A DNA stretch of 64,000 bases from assembly GCF_007673095.1 (NCBI RefSeq), contig NZ_VDYZ01000013.1, positions 59,186 through 123,185 of the forward strand, read 5' to 3'. The position numbers and the translations under genes were made by a program. Positions 22,402 to 32,024 of this stretch are shown piece by piece (positions within the stretch are counted from its first letter, which is position 1; each line of letters starts with the position of its first letter). A model generated the notes under the pieces. It had not been told where the DNA came from. It worked only from the letters and a program-made list of their open reading frames with translations, and searched no databases. The stretch is from Corynebacterium glyciniphilum AJ 3170 (GTDB lineage: Bacteria; Actinomycetota; Actinomycetes; Mycobacteriales; Mycobacteriaceae).

Positions 22402-25400
22402 TCACCCGAGGACGCCGGCCCAGGTGGACGCCTTGAGGTCGCCCATCAACGACGACGTGCGCGCCACACGGAGATCCGGGGGCAGCATGTACTGGAGCTC
22501 CTCGGTGCCGTCGGTGAGCGTGAGGTAGACGTCGGAGTCACCGCGGTTGTTGTGCAGCACACCCTTGAGTCGGTCCATGTTGTCCGGGGTGCACTGGTCG
22601 ATGCGCATCCGCAGTCTCAGCGGAACCCCGGCACCCGCGCCGACGGAGAGCTCCGCGAGCTTGAGGTCATTGCAGAACAGGCTCGTGCGGTCGTCCCTGA
22701 TGCTCACCTCGGCCTGGGCGAGGATGATGTTGTCCTCGGCGATCATCGGCGCGACCATTGAATAGGTCCGGGAGAAACACAACAGTTCAATCTGGGCACC
22801 GTGCTGGTCCTCGATCGTGACGATGGCCCAGGGGTTGCCCTTCTTGTCCACGCGGCGGTCCACGCTGGAAATGATCCCGCCGACCTTGATCGTGCGCTTG
22901 TCCGGCAACTCACCGGAGATCACGGTGGTCAACGGCGTGTCGATCTGGGAATCCAGGGAAGCCTCGAATCCGTCGAGGGGGTGTCCCGACACGTAGAGGC
23001 CGAGCATCTCCCGTTCCAGGGTGAGTTCGTGCTTGCGTTCCCAGTGCTGGTCGGGAATATCCACCTTGAAGGCGTTGTCCTCCACCGCATCGAGTCCGGA
23101 GAACAGGTCATACTGGCCCCGGGCCGCCGCCTTCTTGGTGGAGGTGACCGAATCCACGGCGTCTTCGAATACCAGCATCAGTCCCTTGCGCGGGTGCTCG
23201 AGCGAGTCGAAGGCACCTGCCTTGATGAGGGACTCCGTGACCCGCTTGTTGCAGGCGGTGGCGTCGATCTTGTCGAGATAGTCGGAGAAGTCGTCGAAGG
23301 CCCCCTTCTCTTTACGCGTCGCGACGATCGAGTCAACGACATCCTCACCCACGTTACGGACAGCACCCAGGCCGAAACGGATGTCCTGGCCCACAGGCTT
23401 GAAAGTGTAGTCAGATTCGTTGACGTCCGGCGACAGTACCTTGATCCCCAGGTGGCGGCAGTCGGCGAGGTAGATCGCGGACTTGTCCTTCTTGTCCGCC
23501 ACGGAGGTCAGCAGGGCAGCCATGTACTCGGCGGTGTAGTGCTCCTTGAGATAGGCGGTCCAGAAACTGACCAGGCCGTAGCCGGCGGCGTGTGACTTGT
23601 TGAACGCGTAGCCGGCGAACGGGAGGATGGTGTCCCAGAGTGTCTTGATCGCCTCGGCGGAGAATCCGTTCTCCTTCATCCCCGCCTCGAAGTTCTCGAA
23701 CTCCTTGGCCAGGACCTCCGGCTTCTTCTTACCCATGGCCTTACGGAAACCATCGGCCTGACCTGCGGTGTAGTTCGCGACCTTCTGCGAGATCCTCATG
23801 ATCTGCTCCTGGTACACGATCAGACCGTAGGTCTCTTCCAGGATCTCCTCGAGCGCCTCGGCAAGTTCGGGGTGGATCGGTTCAATGGGCTTACGTCCGT
23901 TCTTACGGTCGGCGTAGTCCCAGTGCGCACCGACACCCATCGGCCCCGGGCGGTACAGCGCGAGCGCGGCGACGATGTCGTTGAAGCCGGTCGGCTTCAT
24001 ACGTTTCAGCAGCTCCTGCATTCCGCCGGAGTCGAGCTGGAAGATACCGAGAGTGTCGCCACGGGCCAGCAGCTCATATGACTGTGGATCATCGGTGGTC
24101 AGGCCCTCGAGGTCCAGGTCCTCGTCCCGGTTCTTCTTGATGTTCTCGATGCAGTCGCCGATGACGGTGAGGTTGCGCAACCCCAGGAAGTCCATCTTCA
24201 GCAGCCCGATGGCCTCACAGGCCGGGTAGGGCCAACCGGTGATGATCGCGCCGTCCTGCTGACGCTTCCACATCGGGATGTGGTCCAGCAGGGGCACGGA
24301 CGCCATGATCACCGCACACGCGTGCACGCCGGCTTGGCGGACGACGCCTTCCAGGCCGAGTGCGTCGTCGTAGATCTCCTTGACGACCGGATCAGTCTCG
24401 ATGAGGGTGCGGATCTCCGCGGCCTCCTGATACCGGTCATGGTTGGGGTCCATGATTCCGGACAGGGGGATGTCCTTGGCCGCCTGGGCCGGTGGCAGCG
24501 TCTTGGTGATGCGGTCGGCGATCTGGAAGCCGGGCTGACCGTGGTGGGCACGGGCGGCATCTTTCAGCGCCTGCTTGGTCTTCACCGTGCCGAAGGTGAT
24601 CACCTGGGCGACCTTGTCCTGGCCCCAGTTATCGGCGGCGTAGCGGATCATCTCGCCGCGACGACGGTCGTCGAAGTCGATGTCGATATCCGGCGCCGAA
24701 GGGCGCTCGGGGTTGAGGAACCGCTCGAACATCAGGCCGTGGTCGATGGGATCGATGTTGGTGATGGTCAGTGCATAGGCGACCAGGGCGCCGGCGGCCG
24801 AACCACGCCCCGGCCCCACACGGATGCCGATCGAGCGGGCATGTTTGATCAGGTCGGCGACGACGAGGAAGTAGGACGGGTAGCCCTTCATGTCGATCAC
24901 GTCGATCTCGTACTCGGCGCGGTCGATGTACTCCTTCGGGACCTCACCGCCGTGGAAGCGTTCCTTGAGTCCGTCGTGGACCTCACTCCGCAGCCAGGTC
25001 GTGGGGGTGTGCCCCTCAGGCACGTCGTAGTTCGGCATGCGGTCGTGGGTGTGTTCCTCCCACAACTCACCGTAGTCCTGGACGCGCTCAGCGATCCAGA
25101 GGGTGTTGTCACACCCGTCCGGGACGATCGGGTCCCAGTACTTGCGCAGCTCCTCGGCCGGTTTGATGTAGTAGCCGTCGCCGGAGAACGCGAACCGGCG
25201 CCCACCTTCATCGAGGGTGGGCTCGTCCATGGTGGCACCGGTCTGCACGCACAGCATGACCTCGTGCGGCTTGGCCTGCTTCTGCAGGACGTAGTGGCAG
25301 TCGTTGGTGACCAGCGGGGGCAGGTCGAGTTTCCGGCCGATCTCCAGCAGTTCGTCCCGGACCCGCTTCTCGATCTCCAGGCCGTGGTCCATCAGTTCGA

Positions 25401-25965
25401 GGAAGTAGTTGTCCTTGCCGTAGATGTCCTGCCACATCGCGGCGGCCTCGAGAGCCTTGTCGAACTGGCCGAGCCGCAGGCGGGTCTGGACGTCACCCGA
25501 CGGGCAGCCGGTGGTCGCGATGATGCCCTCCGCATGCTCGGCGACGATCTCGGCGTCCATACGCGGGTACTTCGAAACCTGTCCCTCATAGCTGGCCAGG
25601 GAAGACAGCCGGAAGAGGTTACGCAGGCCCGTGGCGTTCTCCGCCATCATGGTCTGGTGCAGGTAGTAGCCACCGCCGGCGACATCATCGCGCTTCTGCT
25701 CGGGCTCACCCCATTTGACGCGGTCCTTGATGAGGCGGGACTCGGGCGCCATGTAGCACTCGATGCCGATGATGGGCTTGATGCCGGCACCGGTCATCGC
25801 GCGGTAGAAGGCGTCGGAACCGAACATGTTGCCGTGATCAGTCATGCCGACCGCGGGCATCCCCTGGCGTGAGACCTCTTCGGCGAGCAGATCCACCTTC
25901 GCCATGCCGTCGAGCATGGAGTACTCGGTGTGGTTGTGCAGGTGGACGAAGGAGGACTTCTTCAT
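22402..25965 (-). CDS. dnaE1: DNA polymerase III alpha subunit, replicative
   Basis: 1187 residues, the size of actinobacterial DnaE1. The PHP domain at the N-terminus keeps its metal residues ([28 protein letters not shown]), which in M. tuberculosis DnaE1 is the proofreading exonuclease. Polymerase catalytic aspartates are in [12 protein letters not shown] (about residue 425) and [11 protein letters not shown]. The tudor/helix-hairpin and OB-fold C-terminal parts follow. ATG at 25965 has TAGACT ending 7 nt upstream, indicating leaderless initiation. Long antisense frames opposite it are codon-bias artefacts. Confidence 0.98.
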   Translation of the reverse strand: MKKSSFVHLHNHTEYSMLDGMAKVDLLAEEVSRQGMPAVGMTDHGNMFGSDAFYRAMTGAGIKPIIGIECYMAPESRLIKDRVKWGEPEQKRDDVAGGGYYLHQTMMAENATGLRNLFRLSSLASYEGQVSKYPRMDAEIVAEHAEGIIATTGCPSGDVQTRLRLGQFDKALEAAAMWQDIYGKDNYFLELMDHGLEIEKRVRDELLEIGRKLDLPPLVTNDCHYVLQKQAKPHEVMLCVQTGATMDEPTLDEGGRRFAFSGDGYYIKPAEELRKYWDPIVPDGCDNTLWIAERVQDYGELWEEHTHDRMPNYDVPEGHTPTTWLRSEVHDGLKERFHGGEVPKEYIDRAEYEIDVIDMKGYPSYFLVVADLIKHARSIGIRVGPGRGSAAGALVAYALTITNIDPIDHGLMFERFLNPERPSAPDIDIDFDDRRRGEMIRYAADNWGQDKVAQVITFGTVKTKQALKDAARAHHGQPGFQIADRITKTLPPAQAAKDIPLSGIMDPNHDRYQEAAEIRTLIETDPVVKEIYDDALGLEGVVRQAGVHACAVIMASVPLLDHIPMWKRQQDGAIITGWPYPACEAIGLLKMDFLGLRNLTVIGDCIENIKKNRDEDLDLEGLTTDDPQSYELLARGDTLGIFQLDSGGMQELLKRMKPTGFNDIVAALALYRPGPMGVGAHWDYADRKNGRKPIEPIHPELAEALEEILEETYGLIVYQEQIMRISQKVANYTAGQADGFRKAMGKKKPEVLAKEFENFEAGMKENGFSAEAIKTLWDTILPFAGYAFNKSHAAGYGLVSFWTAYLKEHYTAEYMAALLTSVADKKDKSAIYLADCRHLGIKVLSPDVNESDYTFKPVGQDIRFGLGAVRNVGEDVVDSIVATRKEKGAFDDFSDYLDKIDATACNKRVTESLIKAGAFDSLEHPRKGLMLVFEDAVDSVTSTKKAAARGQYDLFSGLDAVEDNAFKVDIPDQHWERKHELTLEREMLGLYVSGHPLDGFEASLDSQIDTPLTTVISGELPDKRTIKVGGIISSVDRRVDKKGNPWAIVTIEDQHGAQIELLCFSRTYSMVAPMIAEDNIILAQAEVSIRDDRTSLFCNDLKLAELSVGAGAGVPLRLRMRIDQCTPDNMDRLKGVLHNNRGDSDVYLTLTDGTEELQYMLPPDLRVARTSSLMGDLKASTWAGVLG

Positions 25966-25972
25966 GTCGGAC

Positions 25973-25978
25973 AGTCTA
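25973..25978 (-). promoter_or_regulatory. -10 box for leaderless dnaE1 mRNA
   Basis: TAGACT on the minus strand ends 7 nt before the dnaE1 ATG; no ribosome site intervenes. Confidence 0.55.
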
Positions 25979-26092
25979 CCGCCGGGGACACGACGACGAC
26001 AGTTCCACTGCAGTGATCTCTGACCTGCAACGACGACGCCCGGTTCTTGATCCGCAGTGTACGGTTCTACTCCGGCAAGACAACTCCGTTCC

Positions 26093-26154
26093 CGACGAAA
26101 CGACGGTTTCAGAGCCGACGAAACAACGGTTAGAAAGGCGACGAAACGACGGTT
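26093..26154 (+). repeat. Three 16-bp direct repeats with exact 23-bp period
   Basis: CGACGAAACGACGGTT occurs at 26093-26108 and 26139-26154, and with one change (CGACGAAACAACGGTT) at 26116-26131. Starts are exactly 23 bp apart, close to two helical turns. The third copy ends on the first base of the TAGGGT -10 box of the ATPase gene, and the second lies over the -35 position. This is the layout of an iterated operator; no regulator gene lies beside it. Confidence 0.85.
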
Positions 26155-26159
26155 AGGGT
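26154..26159 (+). promoter_or_regulatory. -10 box for the ATPase gene
   Basis: TAGGGT ends 6 nt before ATG 26166. TTAGAA at 26130-26135 could be the -35 (18-bp spacer). Both elements sit within the 23-bp repeat array. Confidence 0.5.
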
Positions 26160-26165
26160 GCTACC

Positions 26166-27434
26166 ATGCAGGTCATGGCACCTCCATATCTTCACCGCTA
26201 CATCGACCGGGAACTCGACGAAATCCTTCCCGACGCGGCTGCCGTCGCCATCGACGGCGCCAAGGGTGTGGGCAAGACTGCCACGGCGTCCCGCCGTGCC
26301 GACGAGGTCCTCGCACTCGATTCCCCGGAGACCCGCCAGCTCGTCGAAGCCGACACCGTCCGCCAGATCACCAGGGCAGCCACCGTCTGTCTCGACGAAT
26401 GGCAGCACTATCCGCCGGTCTGGGATGCCGTCCGCCGCCAGGTGGACTCGCATGCTTCGACCCGCTTCATCCTCACCGGCAGTGCCGGACTCCCCGCGGG
26501 CACCGACACCCACTCCGGAGCAGGCAGGATCCTTTCACTGCGGATGCGGCCGCTGTCGGTCCCGGAACGCGGAACCGTCACACCGACCGTCCTGCTTTCC
26601 GAGCTCTTCGACAGCAACGGACAGGCCTCTGTCACCGGCCGGACGGAGGTCGATCTGGAGGGCTACGCCGACATGATCTGTTCCACCGGCTTCCCGGGCA
26701 TCGTCGGCCTGACCGGCAGGCTCCGCCGCTCCCAGGTGGAGGGGTACATCTCACGGGTCATCGACCGGGACATCGCCGACTCCGGGATACTCGTCCGCAA
26801 ACCCGGCGCGTTACGGGCGTGGTGGACCGCCTACGCCGCCGCGTCGTCCACCGCGGCGAACTACACCACGATCCTGGATGCCGCGACCGCCGGTGACGCC
26901 GAGAAGATCTCCAAGGACGCCGCACTGTCCTACCGGGAGCTGCTCACCCAGCTGTGGATCCTTGACCCCGTACCTGCATGGACGCCTGCACTTCTCCCGT
27001 TCAAGAGATTGACGACGACCCCGAAGCATCAGGTGGTGGACCCTGGCATCGCCGCCGCGTTGCTCGGAGTGACACCACAGATCCTCACCTCAGGATCTGC
27101 CGGCAGCGGGGAACTGTTCGGCCAGCTGCTCGAGTCCCTGCTCACCCTCACTGTCCGTGTCGCCGGACAAGCTGCCGAAGCGAAGACCTACCACCTGCGC
27201 ACCCGCGGTGGGGAGCGGGAAGTCGACCTCATCCTCGAACGCTACGACGGGAAGATCATCGCCCTCGAGGTGAAGCTCTCCCCTGTCGTCCGCGACGACG
27301 ACGTCAAACACCTGCACTGGCTCGGCAACCAGCTCGGTGACCGCCTGGCTGAAAAAATCATCGTCACAACCGGGCACGAGGCTTTCCGCCGGGCTGACGG
27401 CGTCGCCGTCGTACCCTTGGCCCTGCTGGGTTAG
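26166..27434 (+). CDS. AAA ATPase with DUF4143-type C-terminal domain
   Basis: 422 residues. Walker A is GAKGVGKT (31-38), Walker B CLDEWQ (75-80), sensor ILTGSAG (102-108). The C-terminal part resembles DUF4143, with D354 (REVDLI) and E368/K370 (ALEVKL), the spacing of a PD-(D/E)XK nuclease-like core. Proteins of this class are common, scattered between strains and mostly of unknown function; roles in defence or toxin control have been suggested but are not shown. No partner gene lies beside it. It lies alone between dnaE1 and nadC, suggesting a mobile accessory gene. ATG 26175 is an alternative start. Confidence 0.88.
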   Translation: MQVMAPPYLHRYIDRELDEILPDAAAVAIDGAKGVGKTATASRRADEVLALDSPETRQLVEADTVRQITRAATVCLDEWQHYPPVWDAVRRQVDSHASTRFILTGSAGLPAGTDTHSGAGRILSLRMRPLSVPERGTVTPTVLLSELFDSNGQASVTGRTEVDLEGYADMICSTGFPGIVGLTGRLRRSQVEGYISRVIDRDIADSGILVRKPGALRAWWTAYAAASSTAANYTTILDAATAGDAEKISKDAALSYRELLTQLWILDPVPAWTPALLPFKRLTTTPKHQVVDPGIAAALLGVTPQILTSGSAGSGELFGQLLESLLTLTVRVAGQAAEAKTYHLRTRGGEREVDLILERYDGKIIALEVKLSPVVRDDDVKHLHWLGNQLGDRLAEKIIVTTGHEAFRRADGVAVVPLALLG

Positions 27435-27488
27435 GGGGCATTCTCCTCCGCCACAGCACCATCACCCGTGGCATCCTCATCTCGTACA

Positions 27489-28406
27489 TCACAGGTCCAA
27501 CCCGATGTCCAGCGCCGTCACCGAATGGGTCAACGCCCCCACGGCCAGCGAATCCACCCCGGCCGCGGCATACTCGCCGGCGACGTCCAGTGTCAGCCCG
27601 CCGGACGACTCCAGAAGCACGCCCGGCGCGATCTCATCGCGCGTCCGTACCGCCGCGACTGTGTCCGGTACCGCGAAGTTGTCCAGCAGCACCTGCTGTG
27701 GCGGCACGTCGACCGCCAGTACCGCACGCAACTGGTCCAGGTCATCGACCTCGACCTCGCACCACAGTGCCGGATTGTCCGCTCGGACCGCCAGATAGGC
27801 GGCGACGACTCCCCCACCCGCGACGACGTGGTTGTCCTTGACCATGGCCTGGTCGGAGAGGTTGTAGCGGTGCGGGGTCCCGCCTCCGTGCACGACGGCC
27901 CGCTTCTGCAGCAGCCGCAGTCCCGGCAGTGTCTTGCGGGAGTCCCGCACGACTGTGCCGGCTCCCGGAGGAGAAGAAGGAGGAGAAACAGCCTCCACCC
28001 ACTGTGCGGTGTGCGTCGCCACACCTGAGGCGTGGGACAGCACATTGAGCACGGTGCGCTCCAACTGCAGAATCGCCCGTACCGGACCGCTCAGGATCCC
28101 CACGACCGCCCCTTCGGTGACGTGCGTGCCGTTGTGCACCGGGTCCTGCAGTTCCACACGTCCACCGAGAACGGGGTAGGACGCTCCCGCCTCCAGGACC
28201 GCCTGGACGGCGTCGACGCCGGAAATGACCCCGTCCTCGCGCGCCACCAGACGTCCGCTGCCGTTCAGGTCTTCCGGGACGGTGGCCAGGGTCGTGGCGT
28301 CCCCGGAGGCGATGTCCTCCTGCAGGGCCGCCCACGCCAGAGCGGAGAACAGGGTGGGGTCACCGTCGAGAGCACCGAGGTCGGTCTCGGGAAATGTGCC
28401 GGTCAC
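27489..28406 (-). CDS. nadC: Quinolinate phosphoribosyltransferase
   Basis: Joins quinolinate to PRPP giving nicotinate mononucleotide in NAD synthesis. 305 residues. Motifs include [26 protein letters not shown], the substrate arginines in [12 protein letters not shown] and the KDNHV loop, then LESSGG at the barrel end. ATG overlaps the nadA stop by 4 bp. No nadS-type cysteine desulfurase follows; the next gene is convergent, 54 bp away. Confidence 0.97.
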   Translation of the reverse strand: MTGTFPETDLGALDGDPTLFSALAWAALQEDIASGDATTLATVPEDLNGSGRLVAREDGVISGVDAVQAVLEAGASYPVLGGRVELQDPVHNGTHVTEGAVVGILSGPVRAILQLERTVLNVLSHASGVATHTAQWVEAVSPPSSPPGAGTVVRDSRKTLPGLRLLQKRAVVHGGGTPHRYNLSDQAMVKDNHVVAGGGVVAAYLAVRADNPALWCEVEVDDLDQLRAVLAVDVPPQQVLLDNFAVPDTVAAVRTRDEIAPGVLLESSGGLTLDVAGEYAAAGVDSLAVGALTHSVTALDIGLDL

Positions 28407-29485
28407 TCGCCTCCTCCCGGTGTGCCGACCGAGATCATCCGTTCAACGGCCTGCCTGGCCTTGTCGGCGACGTCCTCGTCGACATCGACCTCGTCTGTGC
28501 CCAGCGCGAGGCAGCGCAGCAGTGCCGCCGGGGTGATCATCTTCATGTAGGGGCAGGACGCGCGTTCGTTGACCGGTGCGAAGTCCACCTCCGGCGCCAC
28601 ACCTTTGAGCTGGTGGAGCATGCCGACCTCGGTCGCGACGAGCACCTTACCCCGCCCCTGGTCGGAGGCCGTACGGGCCGACGTCAGCATCTCACCGGTG
28701 GAGAGCATGTGGACCCGTTCCGGGTCGATCACGCCCTCACCTGCCAGGTAGATCGCCGAGTTCGCGCAGCCGCACTCCGGGTGGATGAAGAGGTCTGCGT
28801 CAGGGTTCTCCTCGGCACGGCGCGCCAGTTCCGGCCCGGAGATTCCGGCGTGGACGTGGCATTCCCCGGCCCAGACGTGGATGTTGTCCCGACCTGTCTG
28901 GCGTCGCACGTGGGCGCCGAGGAACTGGTCGGGCCCGAAGAGGATCTCCCGCTCGGCAGGCAGTCCGGCCACCACATCCACGGCGTTGGAACTGGTGCAG
29001 CACACGTCGGTGAGGCCCTTCACCGCGGCGGTGGTGTTGATGTAGCTGACGACCAGGGCGTCGGGATGCTCGGACTTCCACTCGGCGAGCTCCTCTGCGG
29101 TGAGGGAGTCCGCCAGGGAGCAACCTGCGTCCTCGTCGGGGATCAGGACGGTCTTGTCCGGGGAGAGGATCTTGGCGGTCTCGGCCATGAAGTGCACACC
29201 GCAGAAGACGATGACCTCGGCGTCGGTCTCGGCGGCGATCCGTGACAGTGCGAGGGAGTCTCCGGTGTGGTCGGCGATGTCCTGGATCTCCGGAAGCTCG
29301 TAGTTGTGGGCCAGGATCACCGCATTGCGCAGTTGTTTGAGACGACGGATCTCCGCGGCCCACTCCGCATCGCCGACGATGCCCTCCCACCGTCCGATGT
29401 CCCCCTCGGGACCGGTGTGCCCTGGAGCGCGGAAGACCCTCTCCAACAGGGGACTCCCGAATTGTTCAACAGTCGTCACAGTCAT
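28403..29485 (-). CDS. nadA: Quinolinate synthase, [4Fe-4S] enzyme
   Basis: Condenses iminoaspartate with dihydroxyacetone phosphate. 360 residues. Three cluster cysteines are visible in [17 protein letters not shown] and [21 protein letters not shown] is the N-terminal substrate region. Start ATG 29485 has TATCAT 8 nt upstream and no ribosome site, so longer in-frame starts are unlikely. No nadB (aspartate oxidase) is nearby; C. glutamicum also lacks nadB as recalled. An NdnR-type regulator gene is not adjacent. Confidence 0.96.
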   Translation of the reverse strand: MTVTTVEQFGSPLLERVFRAPGHTGPEGDIGRWEGIVGDAEWAAEIRRLKQLRNAVILAHNYELPEIQDIADHTGDSLALSRIAAETDAEVIVFCGVHFMAETAKILSPDKTVLIPDEDAGCSLADSLTAEELAEWKSEHPDALVVSYINTTAAVKGLTDVCCTSSNAVDVVAGLPAEREILFGPDQFLGAHVRRQTGRDNIHVWAGECHVHAGISGPELARRAEENPDADLFIHPECGCANSAIYLAGEGVIDPERVHMLSTGEMLTSARTASDQGRGKVLVATEVGMLHQLKGVAPEVDFAPVNERASCPYMKMITPAALLRCLALGTDEVDVDEDVADKARQAVERMISVGTPGGGE

Positions 29486-29493
29486 GTCCGGTG

Positions 29494-29499
29494 ATGATA
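29494..29499 (-). promoter_or_regulatory. -10 box for leaderless nadA mRNA
   Basis: TATCAT on the minus strand, 8 nt before the nadA ATG. The divergent aldolase -10 box is only 36 bp away. Confidence 0.5.
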
Positions 29500-29534
29500 T
29501 CCGAAACCACCGCACGCCGGGTGGTTTCGCGACG

Positions 29535-29540
29535 TATCCT
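29535..29540 (+). promoter_or_regulatory. -10 box for the aldolase/deaminase gene
   Basis: TATCCT ends 7 nt before GTG 29548, supporting that start over ATG 29491, which would place the N-terminus inside the nadA promoter. Confidence 0.5.
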
Positions 29541-29547
29541 CAACCTC

Positions 29548-30720
29548 GTGAGTACTCCACGACCTGCGGTGCGCGAGGCGGTAGCGCACCTCGACGCCCC
29601 GTTCTCCGTCCTCGACCTGGACAATGCGCTGGCCAATGCCGGTGACATGGTCCGGCGTGCGGCCGGCACCCCGATCCGGCTGGCGACGAAGTCGGTACGC
29701 ATCCGACCGCTGATCCAACGGCTGTTGACGATCGACGGCATTGAGGGGCTGCTGTCCTACTCTCTCGGCGAGGCACTGTGGCTGGCCGACGAAGGCGTCA
29801 GCGACGATATTCTCGTCGCCTACCCCAGTGCCGACCGCCAGTTGCTCCACCAGTTGATGTGCGGCGAAGACTACCTGCGCTCGATCACGGTGATGGTCGA
29901 CTCGGTGGAGCACCTGGATTTCATCGACGCCGTCGTCCCACCGACTGAACGCGGGAACCTGCGGGTGTGTATCGATATCGACGCCTCCCTGACTGTCGGA
30001 CCCGTCCATCTGGGCGCACGACGGTCTCCGGTGCATACCGTGGAGCAGGCCCGTGCTCTCGCCGAGCTCATCAGCGACCGCGACGGTTTCACCCTGGTCG
30101 GACTGATGGCCTATGAGGGGCAGATCGCCGGGACCACGGACTCCTCAGCCCTGGTCTCGGCGGTCAAACGTATTTCGGCGAAGGAGTTGGCGGGACGGCG
30201 TGCGGCGATTGTCTCCGCCGTCAGCGCCGTCGACGGTGACCTGGAGTTCGTCAACGGCGGTGGCACGGGGTCGATCGAGTCGACCGTCGCCGAAGAGGCC
30301 GTCACCGAGATCGGCGCGGGATCGGGGGTCGTCGGGCCCGGCCTGTTCGACAACTACTCGTCCTTCCGCCCCCTGTCGGCCGAGTGGTTCGTCCTGCCGG
30401 TCGTCCGACGCCCGGCGCCGGACTTCATCACCGTCGCCGGTGGTGGACGCATTGCCTCGGGCCCTCCCGGCGCCGACCGGGTGCCGGTCGTCGACTACCC
30501 GCGGGGCCTGTCACTGACGTCCGCCGAGGGTGCCGGCGAGGTGCAGACGCCCTTGCGTGGCGACGTGGCAGCGGCGATGGAGCTCGGCGACCATGTCTGG
30601 TTCCGCCACGCCAAAGCCGGTGAGCAGGCCGAGTTCACCGACTCCGTGCTTGTCGTCAGTGACGGCGACATCATCGACGAATGGCCCACCTACCGGGGTG
30701 AGGGAAGGATCTTCACATGA
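29548..30720 (+). CDS. PLP-dependent amino acid deaminase/aldolase, alanine-racemase fold
   Basis: 390 residues. The N-terminal barrel has the PLP lysine in RLATKSVR, as in D-threonine aldolase/D-serine dehydratase type enzymes; a C-terminal D-ser-dehydratase-like domain follows (VAGGGRIASGPPG). The actual substrate is not known. It is coupled (ATGA overlap) to a lactone oxidase gene; the same pair stands side by side in M. tuberculosis (Rv1769/Rv1771 region) as recalled. The pairing suggests a shared pathway that has not been worked out. Confidence 0.85.
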   Translation: MSTPRPAVREAVAHLDAPFSVLDLDNALANAGDMVRRAAGTPIRLATKSVRIRPLIQRLLTIDGIEGLLSYSLGEALWLADEGVSDDILVAYPSADRQLLHQLMCGEDYLRSITVMVDSVEHLDFIDAVVPPTERGNLRVCIDIDASLTVGPVHLGARRSPVHTVEQARALAELISDRDGFTLVGLMAYEGQIAGTTDSSALVSAVKRISAKELAGRRAAIVSAVSAVDGDLEFVNGGGTGSIESTVAEEAVTEIGAGSGVVGPGLFDNYSSFRPLSAEWFVLPVVRRPAPDFITVAGGGRIASGPPGADRVPVVDYPRGLSLTSAEGAGEVQTPLRGDVAAAMELGDHVWFRHAKAGEQAEFTDSVLVVSDGDIIDEWPTYRGEGRIFT

Positions 30721-32024
30721 GATGGCACAACTGGTCCGGCGGTCAGACCGCCGACCCGGCGCGTTTCGTCCAGCCGACGACCGAGGCCGGAGTCGTCGAC
30801 GCCGTCCTCCGTGCCGCCGAGGACGGTCTGCGGGTCAAGGCGGTCGGTGCCGGTCACTCGTTCACACCCGTCGCGGTGACCGACGGCGTCCTGGTCAACC
30901 TCGACCACCTCACTGGCATCGTCTCGGTCGACAGTGAGGAGATGGAGGTCACGTTCCTCGCCGGCACCCGGTTGCGGGACGTACCCGCCCTGCTGCAGCC
31001 CCACGGACTGGCACTGGCCAATCAGGGGGACGTGGACCCGCAGTCCCTGGCCGGTGCGGTGAGTACCGGAACGCACGGCACCGGGATCGGGTTGACCGGC
31101 TTCGCCGGAATGGTCCGTGGACTGCGCACCGTCACCGCCGACGGCACCGTGCACGACGTCGGCCCCGGCGATCCACTCTTCGACCTGGGGAGGGTGTCAC
31201 TGGGGGCGTTGGGGATCACCACGCGCGTCACGATGTCGGTGGTGGAGTCCTTCGTCCTGTCCGCGGTGGAGAAGGCCGAACCTCTTGCTCCCCTGGTCAG
31301 TGACTTCCCGTCACGGGCCTCGGACGTCGACCACCTGGAGTACTACTGGTTCCCCGGCACCGACGTGGCGCACGTCAAGACGAACACCCGCCACAGTCCA
31401 CGATCGGCAGCCACCGCCGGCCTGCCCGGTCCTGTGCCGCGCTGGCGGTCGGTCATCGACGACGAGCTGGTCAGCAACGCCGCCTTCGGGGCGATGTGCG
31501 GGCTGATGCACCTGGCACCACGCACGACCGGGGCGATGAACCGCCTGGCCGCGGCGACGTTGGCACAGCGTGAGTACGCCGACACCGCACACAAGGTGTT
31601 CGTCTCTCCCCGCCGGGTCCGTTTCAACGAGATGGAGTACGCCGTCCCCCTCGCTGACGCGTCCGAGGTCCTCGCCGAGGTGCACCGGGTCATCGACACC
31701 TCAGGCCTGCCCGTCGGGTTCCCCGTCGAGGTCCGCTGCACCGCGGCCGACACGGTCCCGCTCTCGACGGCCAACGGGCGGGAGTCCTGCTACATTGCGG
31801 TGCACCGATACCACCGCGACGACTACCGTGAGCTCTTCTCCGTCGTCGAGCCGGTGCTGGTCGCCGCCGGGGGACGTCCCCACTGGGGCAAGCTCCACAC
31901 CCTCGACCACGCTGGTCTGGCCGCCGTACACCCCGACCTGGGCGCTGTCGCCGACCTGCGGGAGCGTGTCGACCCGGAGGGGATGTTCCGTAATCCGATG
32001 GTGGACCGCGTCTTCGACCTCTAA
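30717..32024 (+). CDS. FAD-linked L-gulonolactone/D-arabinonolactone oxidase family
   Basis: 435 residues. N-terminal PCMH-type FAD domain with GAGHSFTPVAVT (His is the usual covalent FAD site) and GAVSTGTHGTG; C-terminal ALO domain ending in HWGKLHT and DPEGMFRNPM. M. tuberculosis homologue acts as gulonolactone dehydrogenase rather than oxidase; which acceptor is used here is undecided. Start overlaps the upstream stop. Its TAA is nested with the stop of convergent rarD. Confidence 0.92.
   Translation: MRWHNWSGGQTADPARFVQPTTEAGVVDAVLRAAEDGLRVKAVGAGHSFTPVAVTDGVLVNLDHLTGIVSVDSEEMEVTFLAGTRLRDVPALLQPHGLALANQGDVDPQSLAGAVSTGTHGTGIGLTGFAGMVRGLRTVTADGTVHDVGPGDPLFDLGRVSLGALGITTRVTMSVVESFVLSAVEKAEPLAPLVSDFPSRASDVDHLEYYWFPGTDVAHVKTNTRHSPRSAATAGLPGPVPRWRSVIDDELVSNAAFGAMCGLMHLAPRTTGAMNRLAAATLAQREYADTAHKVFVSPRRVRFNEMEYAVPLADASEVLAEVHRVIDTSGLPVGFPVEVRCTAADTVPLSTANGRESCYIAVHRYHRDDYRELFSVVEPVLVAAGGRPHWGKLHTLDHAGLAAVHPDLGAVADLRERVDPEGMFRNPMVDRVFDL

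Noticed and set aside
24280..25872. 530-codon open frame opposite dnaE1
   Set aside because: Exactly antisense to conserved DnaE1; long because of high GC third positions. Composition is not protein-like.
26093..26154. Repeats as a short CRISPR array
   Set aside because: Only three units, 7-bp spacers, no cas genes; period and promoter overlap fit an operator.
26057..26896. Plus-strand frame overlapping the ATPase start
   Set aside because: Reads through the 23-bp repeats in a different frame and yields Arg/His/Pro-rich sequence.
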